From JAEUIT01 sp044220875 (GTDB lineage Bacteria > Planctomycetota > Phycisphaerae > Phycisphaerales > SM1A02), in assembly GCA_044220875.1 (NCBI GenBank), contig JBGAQH010000006.1, positions 62,001-126,000 of the forward strand: a stretch of 64,000 nucleotides of DNA. The letters are read 5' to 3'. The notes beneath the pieces were generated by a model. That model ran no database searches and was not told the DNA's origin. It was given only the letters and a program-made list of their open reading frames with translations. A program made the position numbers and the translations under genes. This document shows, in pieces, positions 17,307 through 26,098 of this stretch. How positions within the stretch are numbered: the stretch's first letter is position 1; every line of letters starts with the position of its first letter.

Positions 17307-17528
17307 CGTGTGTTCCGAGGTGGAGTGAGGTCGTTGCGGCTGCGACGATCCACGGCGCGAGGGTTGGGCCGCGTGGCCCGAGACACGCGATGGCATGCCG
17401 CGAGCTCGGGGGCGAGATCGCATGTCTCGACCGCATTGGTGCGAGCCGCGTTCGGCCTGATGCACGATCGACGACGATTCGGATGTGATTGTCGGGCGAG
17501 CGGCCGCCGCGACGCGCCGGTCTTCCCC

Positions 17529-18872
17529 TCAGGTCTTCGTCGCGGCGGGTTTCGCCGGTGCCGGCGGTGGCGGCGGCGGCGGAGGATCCACGGGATCGAC
17601 CGTCACGCCCTCCTCGAACTCGTCGCCGGCGTTGGTCACGATGCGCTCGTCGCCGCGCAGTCCCTCGACGACCTCGACATCGACGCCGAGATCGCGGCCC
17701 AGCGTGACTTGGGCGTAGTGCAGTCGGTGGCCGCCATCCACAAACGCGATCTTCGCGCCGTTGGCCCGAAGCAGAATCGCGCTGCCCGGCACGAGCATCG
17801 TTCCGCGCGGCACGTCGATCTCGAACTTCACCTCGCCGTAGGCATTCGCAAGAAGCGATCCGTCGCCGTTCGGGACCGTGACCTCGACGCGAAGGGCCCG
17901 CGATGAGGCGTCGAGCGCCACCGAGGTGCGGGTCACCGCGCCCTTCACCTCGCGGGTGCGGGCGCCGGGCAACGACACGGTGACGACGAGGCCTGGCCGA
18001 ATTGCGGCGGCGTAGGCCTGCGGCACGTCGACGAAGACCCGCAGCGAGGAGAGGTCGGCGATGCGGAACATCGAGCGGGCGGTGTTCGAGCTCGAGGGCT
18101 CCACGTAGTCGCCGACGTCGACGCTTCGGTCGGTGACGGTGCCGTCGAAGGGAGCCGTGACGGTGGCGAGCGTGATCTCCTGGTCGAGTCGGGCGAGCTC
18201 GGCGGTGCGCAGCCGAATCGTCGCCTCCGACGCGTCGAGGCTCGCCCGCAGGGTGCGGGCGTTGGCGGTGCGCTCGTCCATCTCCTGCGGCGTGACTGCG
18301 TTGCCGTCCGAGGCCGCGGTCGCGCGGGCAAGCGAGGCCTCGGCGAAGGAGAGCTGTGAGGCGGTCTGGTCGCGGGTGGCGACGGCGACGGCCAGCGCCG
18401 CCTTGGCCGCGGCGCGATCCTCGGTGAGGAGCGGCACGTCGATCTGGGCGAGGACGTCGCCCTTGTGCACCACGTCACCGATGTCCACGCGCCGCTCGCG
18501 AATGAAGCCCGTCGCCTGCGGCAGGAGGCTCACCTGGGTCGCGGGCGAGAGCGAGGCGGGAAGCGTGATGGTTCGGGTCGGCGGCGCGGCCCGCACCGGG
18601 CCGACGAGCACGCGGCGGCGAATGCCCTCGAGCCTCGATGCGGTGCTCGTCAGGCGTTCGGCCCGCTCGCGCTTCGGAATGCCGCCGGCGATGACCACGC
18701 CCGCGACGCCGATGCCCATGATGGCGAAGGCAAGCACTGGCTTCCACGGCGCCGTGCGGGCCGAGAGCGCGGCGGCAAGGAGCGCCGACTCGGCCTCGTG
18801 ATGGTCGTCGGTGGTGCGCTGCGCGGTGGTTGGTGCGTCGGACATGGCGGGCGTTTCGGAGCGGTCGCTCAT
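17529..18872 (-). CDS. RND efflux periplasmic adaptor (membrane fusion protein)
   Basis: This 447-residue protein links an inner-membrane RND pump to the outer membrane. A single N-terminal membrane anchor (about 45-67, PVLAFAIMGIGVAGVVIAGG) is followed by a lipoyl-type beta-barrel half (GDVVHKGDVLAQID), a coiled-coil hairpin with AAKAALAVAVATRDQTASQL, the second lipoyl half (VTAPFDGTVTDRSVDVGDYV) and beta-barrel/membrane-proximal domains (RTREVKGAVTRTSVALD). The C-terminal tail is Pro-rich. The start ATG at 18872 overlaps the stop of the upstream RND gene by 4 nt (ATGA), so translation is probably coupled. A second ATG at 18845 would remove 9 residues. No outer-membrane factor gene is nearby. 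Confidence 0.9.
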   Translation of the reverse strand: MSDRSETPAMSDAPTTAQRTTDDHHEAESALLAAALSARTAPWKPVLAFAIMGIGVAGVVIAGGIPKRERAERLTSTASRLEGIRRRVLVGPVRAAPPTRTITLPASLSPATQVSLLPQATGFIRERRVDIGDVVHKGDVLAQIDVPLLTEDRAAAKAALAVAVATRDQTASQLSFAEASLARATAASDGNAVTPQEMDERTANARTLRASLDASEATIRLRTAELARLDQEITLATVTAPFDGTVTDRSVDVGDYVEPSSSNTARSMFRIADLSSLRVFVDVPQAYAAAIRPGLVVTVSLPGARTREVKGAVTRTSVALDASSRALRVEVTVPNGDGSLLANAYGEVKFEIDVPRGTMLVPGSAILLRANGAKIAFVDGGHRLHYAQVTLGRDLGVDVEVVEGLRGDERIVTNAGDEFEEGVTVDPVDPPPPPPPPAPAKPAATKT

Positions 18873-21800
18873 TGGAGCTGCGGATCGACGACGCCGAGGT
18901 GCTTCGGCACCGAGCGGCGGATGATCGAGTAGACGACGGGAACGAAGAAGAGGGTCGCGAAGGTGGCCATGATCAGGCCGCCGATGACGGCACGGCCGAG
19001 CGGAGCGTTCTGTTCGCCGCCGTCGCCGAGGCCAAGCGACATCGGCAGCATGCCGAGGATCATGGCCAGGGCCGTCATCACCACCGGACGAAGTCGCGTG
19101 CGGCCGGCGGCGAGCGCGGCGGTCCTCGGATCGTCGCCGGCGAGGCGCCGGTCGTTGGCGAAGGTGACGACCAGAATCGAGTTCGAGGTCGCCACGCCGA
19201 TGCACATGATGGTGCCCATGAGCGAGGGGACGCTGAAGGTGGTGTCGGTGAGATAGAGCATCATCACGATGCCGACGAAGGCGCCGGGCAGGGCGGTGAT
19301 GATGATGAAGGGATCGAGCCAGGACTGGAAGTTGACGACCATCAGCAGGTAGACCAGGAGCGCCGCGAAGAGGACGCCCAGCCCCAACTGCAGGAACGCG
19401 CTGTCCATGCTGAGGATCTGCCCGCGCACCTCGATCGCCGAGCCCGGCGGCAGCGAGGGCCGTTCCTCGGCGGCGATCGACCGCACGCGATCGGAGACCG
19501 ACCCGAGATCGGTGCCCTGCACGGAGGCGTAGACGTCGAAGGTCGGCTGCACGTTCGAGTGGCTGATGTTGATCGGCACCACGCCGCGGCGGAGTTCGCC
19601 GACGTCGGCGAGCATCACCTGACCGCCGGTCGGCGCGGTCATCGACATCGCCTCGAGCTCGCCGATCGAACTCACCTCGCGCTGCGGCGTCTGGGTCGCG
19701 ACGGCGTAGTTGCGGCCGCTCGCGCCGTCGATCCAGTAGGTCGGCTGCACCTGGGCGCTGCCGGAGAGCGTGAGCAGCACGTTGTTGGCGATGTCGCGCT
19801 GGGTGAGGTTCCGCTGGGCGGCGCGGGTGCGGTCCACTTCGAGGTGGAGTTTCGGCGCCTCGGGAATCTGGTGGACGTGGCTGTCGACGATGCCCTCGAC
19901 CGCGGCGAGTCGGCTCGCGATGCGCCGCGCCGCCGCGTAGGACGCGCGTCGGTCGGGGCCGCTGACCTGAACGTTGATCGGAGCGGGAAGGCCGAAATTC
20001 AGGATCTGCGTGACCATGTCGGCGGGCTGCGTGAAGAAGGTCACGCCGGGAAAGTCCGTCGGGAGCCGCTCGCGCAGCGCGGCGATGTACTCGGCCGCCG
20101 AGGCATGCCGGTCGGCGGCGAGCGAGACGAGGATCTCCCCGTCGAAGGGCCCGATGTTGGCGCTGTCGCGGAAGGCGAGGTTGATGCTCTGGAAGACGCC
20201 GAAGTTGTCGATCACCTGGGCGATGTCGCCGGGCGGGATGACCTCGCGGATCGTCTCCTCGACGCGCTGGAAGAGGCCCTCGGTCTCCTCGATGCGAAGA
20301 TCGGGCGGCGCCGTGACGTGGAGGCGGATCTGTCCCGCGTCGACATCGGGGAAGAAGTCACGGCCGACGCGCGGGGTGAGGAACGCCGCCACGCCGCCGG
20401 TGGCGACGAGGGCCAGGAGCGGAAACGCGCGATGGCGAAGCGACCAGGCGAGCGCTCCGGTGTATCCGTCTCGGATCAGCGAGAACGCCCGCTCGAAGAG
20501 GGCGTGCACCGCGCCGAAGAGGCCGCCGCCGGTGTGATGTCGCTTCAGCTCGCCGGCCATGAAGTACTCGACCATGACCGGCACGAGCGTTCGGGAGAGG
20601 AAGTAGCTCGCCCCGACGGCGAAGACGACGGCCAGCGCGAAGGGCACGAAGAGATAGCGCGGAGGGCCCTTGAGGAAGAGGACCGAGACGAAGACGACGC
20701 AGATCGCGGCCGTCGCGACGAAGGCCGGGACGGCGATCTGTCGGGCGCCGTCGAGGATCGCGGTGCGCGGCGCCTTGCCGAGGGCGAGGTTGCGGTGGAT
20801 GTTCTCGACCTCGACCGTGGCGTCGTCGACGAGAATGCCGACCGCCAGGGCCAGGCCGCCGAGGGTCATGACGTCCAGCGTGTAGCCGAGGGCGTCGAGG
20901 CAGCAGACGGAGATGAGGATCGCCAGCGGAATCGAGGTCGCGACGACGATCGTGCTGCGCCACGAGCCGAGGAAGAGGAGGATCATCATCGCGGTGAGGG
21001 CCGCGGCGATCACCGCCTCCTGAATGACGTTTCCGATCGACGCCTTCACGAAGACCGACTGGTCGAAGAGCGTCTCGACCGTGATGCCCGAGGGAGCCGC
21101 GGCCTGAAGCACCGGCACGAGGGCCTTGACGCGATCGACGACGTCGAGCGTCGATGCGTCGCCGCTCTTGAGGATGCTGACCAGCGCCGCCCGCTGGCCG
21201 TCGCGGCGGACGACGTTGGTCTGCACCGCGAAGCCGTCGCGGACGTTGGCGACGTCGCGGATGAAGATCGTTCGGCCGTGGATCTCGCGGATCGGCACGT
21301 CGCCGATGGCGCGGATCTGGGCGGGGCTGCTGTTGAGCGTGACCGGAAGGTCAAGCGTGCCGATCTTGATCGAGCCCGAGGGAAGGGTGAGGTTCTGGGC
21401 GCTCACCGCCTGGGCGACATCCTGCGGGGCGAGGCCGTAGCCGGCCAGGGCCTGCGGGTCGAGATCGACCATGATCTGTCGCGGCTTGCCGCCGTACGGC
21501 AGCGGCAGGACGGCGCCGGGAACGGTGACGATCTGGTTGCGGACCCCGAAGGTCGCGAAGTCGGCGATCTGGGCCTCGCTCGCGGTGGAGCTGCTCAGGG
21601 CCATCTGAAGGACCGGCACCGTCGAGGCGTTGTAGCGAATGATGAGCGGCGGCTGCGTGCCGGGCGGCATGCGGCGCAGGATCGTCTGCGAGACCGCGGT
21701 GACCTGGGCGATCGCGCCGTCGATGTTGGTGCCCGGCTGAAAGTAGATGCGGATCACGGCGAGGCCGGGCAGCGTCTGGCTTTCGGTGCGGGCGACGTTG

Positions 21801-22027
21801 CCGACGGCATTGCTCAGCGAGTACTCGCTGAAGGTGGTGATCTGCCCTTCCATTTCGGGCGGCGAGAGACCCGCGTAGGTCCAGACGACGTTGACGACGG
21901 GGATGTCGACCGAGGGGAAGATGTCCTTCGGCATGCGATACGCCGACAGGATCCCGAGGATCATGATCAGGACCGACATCACCACGAAGGTGTAGGGGCG
22001 CCGGAGGGCGAGCTTGACGATCCACAT
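18869..22027 (-). CDS. RND family efflux pump inner-membrane transporter (HAE-1/AcrB type)
   Basis: This 1052-residue protein is a full-length proton-driven efflux transporter. It begins with the cytoplasmic tip and TM1 (LALRRPYTFVVMSVLIMILG), has two periplasmic loops, and carries the proton-relay motif in the fourth transmembrane helix (GILVDDATVEVENIHRN). The N-terminal half ends with SVLFLKGPPRYLFVPFALAV. The C-terminal TM segments include LLMVVNFQSWLDPFIIITAL and VGIVMMLYLTDTTFSVPSLM. Likely substrates are hydrophobic drugs, solvents or detergents, but they cannot be determined from sequence. It is the middle gene of TetR-pump-adaptor; the TetR stop codon is 3 nt upstream of this start. 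Confidence 0.94.
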   Translation of the reverse strand: MWIVKLALRRPYTFVVMSVLIMILGILSAYRMPKDIFPSVDIPVVNVVWTYAGLSPPEMEGQITTFSEYSLSNAVGNVARTESQTLPGLAVIRIYFQPGTNIDGAIAQVTAVSQTILRRMPPGTQPPLIIRYNASTVPVLQMALSSSTASEAQIADFATFGVRNQIVTVPGAVLPLPYGGKPRQIMVDLDPQALAGYGLAPQDVAQAVSAQNLTLPSGSIKIGTLDLPVTLNSSPAQIRAIGDVPIREIHGRTIFIRDVANVRDGFAVQTNVVRRDGQRAALVSILKSGDASTLDVVDRVKALVPVLQAAAPSGITVETLFDQSVFVKASIGNVIQEAVIAAALTAMMILLFLGSWRSTIVVATSIPLAILISVCCLDALGYTLDVMTLGGLALAVGILVDDATVEVENIHRNLALGKAPRTAILDGARQIAVPAFVATAAICVVFVSVLFLKGPPRYLFVPFALAVVFAVGASYFLSRTLVPVMVEYFMAGELKRHHTGGGLFGAVHALFERAFSLIRDGYTGALAWSLRHRAFPLLALVATGGVAAFLTPRVGRDFFPDVDAGQIRLHVTAPPDLRIEETEGLFQRVEETIREVIPPGDIAQVIDNFGVFQSINLAFRDSANIGPFDGEILVSLAADRHASAAEYIAALRERLPTDFPGVTFFTQPADMVTQILNFGLPAPINVQVSGPDRRASYAAARRIASRLAAVEGIVDSHVHQIPEAPKLHLEVDRTRAAQRNLTQRDIANNVLLTLSGSAQVQPTYWIDGASGRNYAVATQTPQREVSSIGELEAMSMTAPTGGQVMLADVGELRRGVVPINISHSNVQPTFDVYASVQGTDLGSVSDRVRSIAAEERPSLPPGSAIEVRGQILSMDSAFLQLGLGVLFAALLVYLLMVVNFQSWLDPFIIITALPGAFVGIVMMLYLTDTTFSVPSLMGTIMCIGVATSNSILVVTFANDRRLAGDDPRTAALAAGRTRLRPVVMTALAMILGMLPMSLGLGDGGEQNAPLGRAVIGGLIMATFATLFFVPVVYSIIRRSVPKHLGVVDPQLQ

Positions 22028-22030
22028 GGG

Positions 22031-22732
22031 TCAGTGCCCTCGCTTTCGGTGGCGGGTCGCCTGCTCGAGCCCGTCGAAGGTGATCGCGACGAGGCGCTCG
22101 ACGAACGCCGGCGTGAGCGGGGCGTGCTCGAAGAGAAGCCGCAGGTAGAGCGGGCCGTAGAGACTGTCGAAGAGGAACTCGATGTCGACGTTCCTCGGGA
22201 GTTCGCCGCGGGCGATGGCGCGGGCGATCGCCGGCAGCCCTTCGGCGCGGCGCGGGCGGAGCCAGCGCTCGCGAAAGGCGCGGCGGAGTTCGGCGTCGGT
22301 CTGCGTCGCGCTCACGAGTTGGGCAAGCAGGCGACCGTTCGGGCCGCACATCTCGTCGACGACCAACTGCATCTGCGAGCGGAAATCCCCGCGGACGCTG
22401 CCCGTGTCGGCGAAGGGCAGGCGCGGCGAAACATGGCTGAAGAAGGCATCGACGACGAGTGCCGCCTTGTTCGGCCACCAGCGGTAGATCGTGGCCTTGC
22501 CGACGCCGGCCCGCTCGGCCACCGCGTCAATCGTGAGTCCGGCAAAGCCGCTTCGACGGAGAAGCGAGAGCGTCGCTCGGACGATCGCCTTCGTTGCCTT
22601 CGGACAGCGCGGGCGGCCGAGCCGCTGCGGGCAGTCGGGGGATTCGAGCGTCTCCGGCGGGGGAGCGTCGGAGGAAGTGGCTGCGCTAGAGCGTTGCGGC
22701 ATTACGGAACGGTTCGTCTCGGAAAGGGCCAT
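22031..22732 (-). CDS. TetR family transcriptional regulator (of the adjacent RND operon)
   Basis: This 233-residue protein has the TetR N-terminal helix-turn-helix: KAIVRATLSLLRRSGFAGLT, then IDAVAERAGVGKATIYRWWP and NKAALVVDAFF. The C-terminal ligand-binding domain is helical. An N-terminal extension of about 45 residues is disordered. The gene is first in the TetR-pump-adaptor operon, so it probably autoregulates the whole operon and responds to a pump substrate. A CGAACGTTCG palindrome at 22749-22758, just upstream, is a candidate operator. Confidence 0.9.
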   Translation of the reverse strand: MALSETNRSVMPQRSSAATSSDAPPPETLESPDCPQRLGRPRCPKATKAIVRATLSLLRRSGFAGLTIDAVAERAGVGKATIYRWWPNKAALVVDAFFSHVSPRLPFADTGSVRGDFRSQMQLVVDEMCGPNGRLLAQLVSATQTDAELRRAFRERWLRPRRAEGLPAIARAIARGELPRNVDIEFLFDSLYGPLYLRLLFEHAPLTPAFVERLVAITFDGLEQATRHRKRGH

Positions 22733-22748
22733 GGTAGCCCTTCCCGAG

Positions 22749-22758
22749 CGAACGTTCG
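22749..22758. promoter_or_regulatory. Candidate operator palindrome (CGAACGTTCG)
   Basis: A perfect 10-bp palindrome lies 17-26 nt upstream of the TetR start. Its AACGTT core and location suggest a TetR binding site or overlapping promoter. The evidence is only symmetry and position. Confidence 0.4.
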
Positions 22759-22845
22759 TCGCACCGATCGAAATTCCGGTCGCGCCTGCTGCATCCGCAC
22801 CGGATCGCGGCGTTCACCTGAAGGACGCGCGTCCCGCCGCGGCGC

Positions 22846-24771
22846 TCAGCTCGTCCAACCGCCGAGGAGAATCCCGAGGTCCGCAGCGCTCACCATGCCA
22901 TCGCCGTCGAGGTCGGCGGCACAACCCGAGCAGCGGCCCCACGAGCCGAGCAGGATCGCGAGATCGGGCGCGTTCACGAGTCCGTCGCCGTCGAGGTCAC
23001 CGAGCGACGGTTGGACCATCACGACCTGCTGGCATGCCGAGAACTCGCTCGTGTTGCCCGTCGCGGCCGCGGTGGCGGTCGCCGTGATGACCGCGCCGGG
23101 GGAGAGCGACGTCGCGGGCAGCGAGGTCGAGAAGGCGCCGTTGCCGCTGGCGTCGGTCGTGAGCGCGATCGAGCCGAGATAGGTTTCGCCTTGGCCGTAT
23201 CCGCTCGGAGCGCAGCCGTCGCTTGCGAAGAGTTCGATCGTGAAGGCGCTCGACGGCGTCGAGTTCAACGAGCCGCCGATCGAGACCTGGTTCCCGTCCG
23301 ATTCGGCCGAGGCCACGATCGGGAAGTTCTGCAGCCCGTTGCCGCCGATGTCGCCGTCGCCGGGATCGTTGGCCGTGATGCCAGCCGGCCCGAAGCCGAG
23401 GAGGTCGATGCCGAGGCCGCCGTTGTCGACGATCGAGTTCGCCGAGAGCGTCACGCCCGACGCGCCGTAGGTGACGACGACGCCGGTCGACTCGTTGTGG
23501 GCGATCAGGTTCCCCTCGTCGGGAGCAGTGCCGCCGATCTTCGTTGCCTGCGGCGAGCCGTTCGGATTCGACTGGACGAGGATGCCCTGGACATTGAGAA
23601 GGGGCGTCGTCCCGTCGGCCGCGACGCCGATCCGGTTGCCGACGACGGTCGTGCCGATCGCCGAGGCGCCGATGCCGAGGGCGACGCCGAAGCGCTCGCC
23701 GTTGTAGTGGTCGATGCCGGTCATCTCGATGCCGGCGATGAGATTGTTGCGGACGATCGTGTCGACGGCGGCGGTCGAGATCACGATGCCGCCGGCGCCG
23801 CTCTTGCCTGGATACTTCGCCATGCCATCGTTCGTCGTGCCGACGAAGTTGCCTTCGATGATCGTGTCGTGGGCGTGGGCGACGTCGAGTTGCGTGCCCG
23901 ACGGGAGGCCCTCCTCGGCGTAGTAGCCGTGGCCGGAGAGCGTGTTCTGCTCTGCGGGGAGCGGACCGCCGATGCGATTGCGGTCGCAGGTGCCGTAGAA
24001 GGTGTCGCCGGTGATGCTGAGTCCCCAGTGAAACTCGTTCCCGATGAGGACGTTGTCGCTCGCGGCGGAGGTGAGGCTGACGCTTTCCGAGAAGGTGTTG
24101 CCTTCGCCCGGCTCCGTGCCGCCGATCGTGTTGAAGTCGCCGCCGCCGTAGTCGCCGCGGATGGTGAGACCGTTCGTGGTGCAGCCGACGATGCGGTTGT
24201 TGTTGCCGGTGATCCAGATCGTCTGGCTGAAGTTGTTGCCGAACGCGACGTCGAGTCCGCGCACGGTGCAGTTGTTGGCGGCGATCCAGAGGCACGGGAT
24301 GTACGAGGGGACGCCTGCGTAATGGAGACCGACTTCGTTGCCGGTCGGATTGGTGTCGCCGCTGAAGGCGGCCTGGGTCGAGAAGTCGATCGTCGTCTCG
24401 TCATCGCTCACGTAGCACATGAGTTCGAGGCGGATGATCGCCCGATCGGTGAACCAGAAGGACCACTGGCTCGGCGGGATCGCGAAAGCGATCGTCTGCG
24501 GGCCGGGGGTGTTGTTGGCGGCGGTGACCGCTTCGCGGAGCGTGATGTGACCGTCGGGGCCGGGGAGGTCGGCGACGGTCTGGGCACCGCCGAAGTCCAT
24601 GAAGTCATCGAGGGCGAGGTCGACCGTGATGGTCGTCTCGGCGGCGGCAGGAGCGGCGGCCGTGAGGGCGGCAATGAGAGCCGCGGTCAGGTTGCGGCGG
24701 GTGAACGGACCGGGGCGGGCGCCGTGGGCGGAGATGGCAATGCGGTTGGGACAACGATTCGGGCGGGGCAT
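22846..24771 (-). CDS. Exported right-handed beta-helix protein with CSLREA-like start and dockerin tail
   Basis: This 641-residue protein has an Arg-rich start and then a signal-like hydrophobic stretch (LTAALIAALTAAAPAAAE). Next comes the CSLREA-like block GHITLREAVTAANNTPG, characteristic of exported repeat proteins. The middle (about 100-500) has short repeats such as IAANNCTVRGLDVAFGNN, DTIVRNNLIAGIEM and GVTLSANSIVDNGGLGIDLLG, typical of a right-handed parallel beta-helix (pectate-lyase-like fold; active residues not identifiable). The last 50 residues form two dockerin-like motifs (NAPDLAILLGSWG, SAADLGILLGGW). The start ATG at 24771 has GAGG 5 nt upstream. A longer open frame extends into the repeat region 24772-25578 but its codons are those of the noncoding repeats, so I reject it. 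Confidence 0.8.
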   Translation of the reverse strand: MPRPNRCPNRIAISAHGARPGPFTRRNLTAALIAALTAAAPAAAETTITVDLALDDFMDFGGAQTVADLPGPDGHITLREAVTAANNTPGPQTIAFAIPPSQWSFWFTDRAIIRLELMCYVSDDETTIDFSTQAAFSGDTNPTGNEVGLHYAGVPSYIPCLWIAANNCTVRGLDVAFGNNFSQTIWITGNNNRIVGCTTNGLTIRGDYGGGDFNTIGGTEPGEGNTFSESVSLTSAASDNVLIGNEFHWGLSITGDTFYGTCDRNRIGGPLPAEQNTLSGHGYYAEEGLPSGTQLDVAHAHDTIIEGNFVGTTNDGMAKYPGKSGAGGIVISTAAVDTIVRNNLIAGIEMTGIDHYNGERFGVALGIGASAIGTTVVGNRIGVAADGTTPLLNVQGILVQSNPNGSPQATKIGGTAPDEGNLIAHNESTGVVVTYGASGVTLSANSIVDNGGLGIDLLGFGPAGITANDPGDGDIGGNGLQNFPIVASAESDGNQVSIGGSLNSTPSSAFTIELFASDGCAPSGYGQGETYLGSIALTTDASGNGAFSTSLPATSLSPGAVITATATAAATGNTSEFSACQQVVMVQPSLGDLDGDGLVNAPDLAILLGSWGRCSGCAADLDGDGMVSAADLGILLGGWTS

Positions 24772-24995
24772 GAGGACCTCGGCGGCGACAGAGAGGAACG
24801 AAGCGGGGGACCGGAGGAGAGGCGAAGCTAGGAGGACGAAGCCAGAAGGACAGGCCGGGCGCGGACAACCCGACCGCCGCAACCGCCGCGAGCGACGGAG
24901 CAAACGAAGTGAGCTCCTCCGGGAATCGCAGATACCGCCGATGGCCGTTCCGCCGCACGCCGGGGTGCGACCGCGATTGGGTTGCGCGATCAATG

Positions 24996-25346
24996 TGGAC
25001 AGGCATTTCGGCGAGCTGGCTGCCCCAAGTGTGGCCCAGAGTGTGGCCCAGAGTGTGGCCCAGAGTGGACAGGCACCGATACGGGAGGGCACCCAACTTT
25101 GGACAGGCGCTGATGTCGACACGGCCAGAAGTGGGGTGTTTGCCCTGCCTACTTGCAGTCCGGGTGCACGATTGGGGTGCACGATTGGACAGGCACACAC
25201 CGAACGTGGACAGGCATCGAGGGTGGGTGGACAGGGTGGGTGGACAGGCACCGGACCCGCCGCGAGCAGGAGCCGGTCCCGTGCCGCCGCCGCTGACCCG
25301 CCGTCGAATTGGGAACAATGAGACAGAACAAAGGGGTTGGACGGGC
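24996..25346. repeat. Dispersed TGGACAGGC repeat array
   Basis: The nonamer TGGACAGGC occurs at 24996, 25066, 25100, 25186, 25207 and 25241, with the variants TGGACAGGG at 25228 and TGGACGGGC at 25338. Spacing is irregular (13-97 nt). Embedded are three perfect tandem copies of GTGGCCCAGAGT (25031-25042, 25043-25054, 25055-25066). The irregular spacing and short unit exclude a CRISPR array. Its reverse complement contains GCCTGTCCA, which resembles a motif I recall near RAYT-type transposases, but no transposase is present. Confidence 0.6.
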
Positions 25347-25451
25347 ACACCCCCAATACACCCCCCCAACACACCCCCTGAAAGCGGTGCTGAAGACTCG
25401 CCAGGCCCCGCCTTTCCGATCGGCCTTTCCCGTCGGGCATGACCTCCTGCC

Positions 25452-25480
25452 TTGCGAAACACCGGGGAATCCGTTCTACT
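25452..25480 (+). promoter_or_regulatory. Candidate sigma-70 promoter of rpsU
   Basis: TTGCGA at 25452-25457 is separated by 17 nt from TCTACT at 25475-25480, a fair match to the -35/-10 consensus, about 165 nt upstream of the rpsU start. Given the GC-rich background, this is a guess based on spacing. Confidence 0.3.
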
Positions 25481-25646
25481 GTTCGGCTCGCTTCGACGGA
25501 CGCGGCTCTCCTCACCACCTCTGGGGTGGGGGAGGCCGGGTGCGGTCGTGTCGCCCCTTGGGCGGGACCGGCCACCATCGACGAGCTCGACGATCCGGAT
25601 CGTCGGGTGTACCGCTCCGAGTCCGCTCTCTGTAGAAGGTTGACGC

Positions 25647-25937
25647 ATGGCGATTCGAATCAAGGCCCGTGCTGGTGAGACCGCTGAGCAGATGCTCCGC
25701 CGGTTCAAGAAGGTCTGCGAGAAGGAAGGCCTCACCAAGGACGTGAAGCGCAAGCAGTACTACGAGAAGCCCTCCGAGCGCCGTCGTCGCGACGCGCGCC
25801 GGACCGAGCCCCGTGGTCCGCTCACCGGTCGTCCGAACCGTCCCGCTGGCCCTGGCCAGCGCACCGGCGGCCCCGGCGGCCGATCCGGCGGTGGTGGCGG
25901 CGGTGGCGGTCGCAGCGGCGGCCCCTCGCGCGGCTGA
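25647..25937 (+). CDS. rpsU: 30S ribosomal protein S21 with Gly-rich C-terminal extension
   Basis: Ribosomal protein S21 helps translation initiation on the small subunit. Residues 1-55 match the family (AEQMLRRFKKVCEKEGLTKD and VKRKQYYEKPSERRRRDARR). The remaining 40 residues are Gly/Arg/Pro-rich (GGPGGRSGGGGGGGGRSGG), making the protein 96 residues against about 70 in most bacteria. The ATG has AGAAGG 7 nt upstream. It starts the cluster rpsU-rsfS-panD-hydrolase-trmB, with gaps of about 160, 70, 100 and 1 nt. The extension may be disordered and RNA-binding, but this is not shown. Confidence 0.9.
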   Translation: MAIRIKARAGETAEQMLRRFKKVCEKEGLTKDVKRKQYYEKPSERRRRDARRTEPRGPLTGRPNRPAGPGQRTGGPGGRSGGGGGGGGRSGGPSRG

Positions 25938-26098
25938 TCGCTTCGGGCGCTGATCGCTTCGGGCGTGAACCGCTTCGAGCGGTTGGGACGATCTCGAGAG
26001 AGGTCATCGTTCCGTCGACTCCGCGCCGACCTCGGGCGGACTTGTCGCATCGATTCGCTCGCTCGCCGTCGCACGCTCCTTCGCCCGATGCAGCACGC

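Larger units (their letters stand above)
24772..25646. other. 875-nt noncoding region with short repeats
   Basis: Between the beta-helix gene and rpsU I find no convincing gene. The region holds an array of eight TGGACAGGC-type sequences (24996-25346), three tandem GTGGCCCAGAGT units (25031-25066) and two adjacent GGGTGCACGATT copies (25162-25186). The rpsU promoter is probably at 25452-25480. The remainder shows no structure that I can support. Confidence 0.6.

Noticed and set aside
18830..23182. Long plus-strand open frame antisense to the RND pump operon
   Set aside because: Encoded peptide is dominated by Arg/Asp/Gly/Ala and matches nothing; the opposite strand has full-length RND, TetR and adaptor families.
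25031..25066. Tandem repeats considered as a CRISPR array
   Set aside because: Units are only 12 nt, directly adjacent, with no spacers, and there are no cas genes anywhere in the window.
24772..25578. Upstream continuation of the beta-helix reading frame
   Set aside because: The extra 269 codons are made from the noncoding repeats and lie upstream of the SD-supported ATG at 24771 and its signal peptide.
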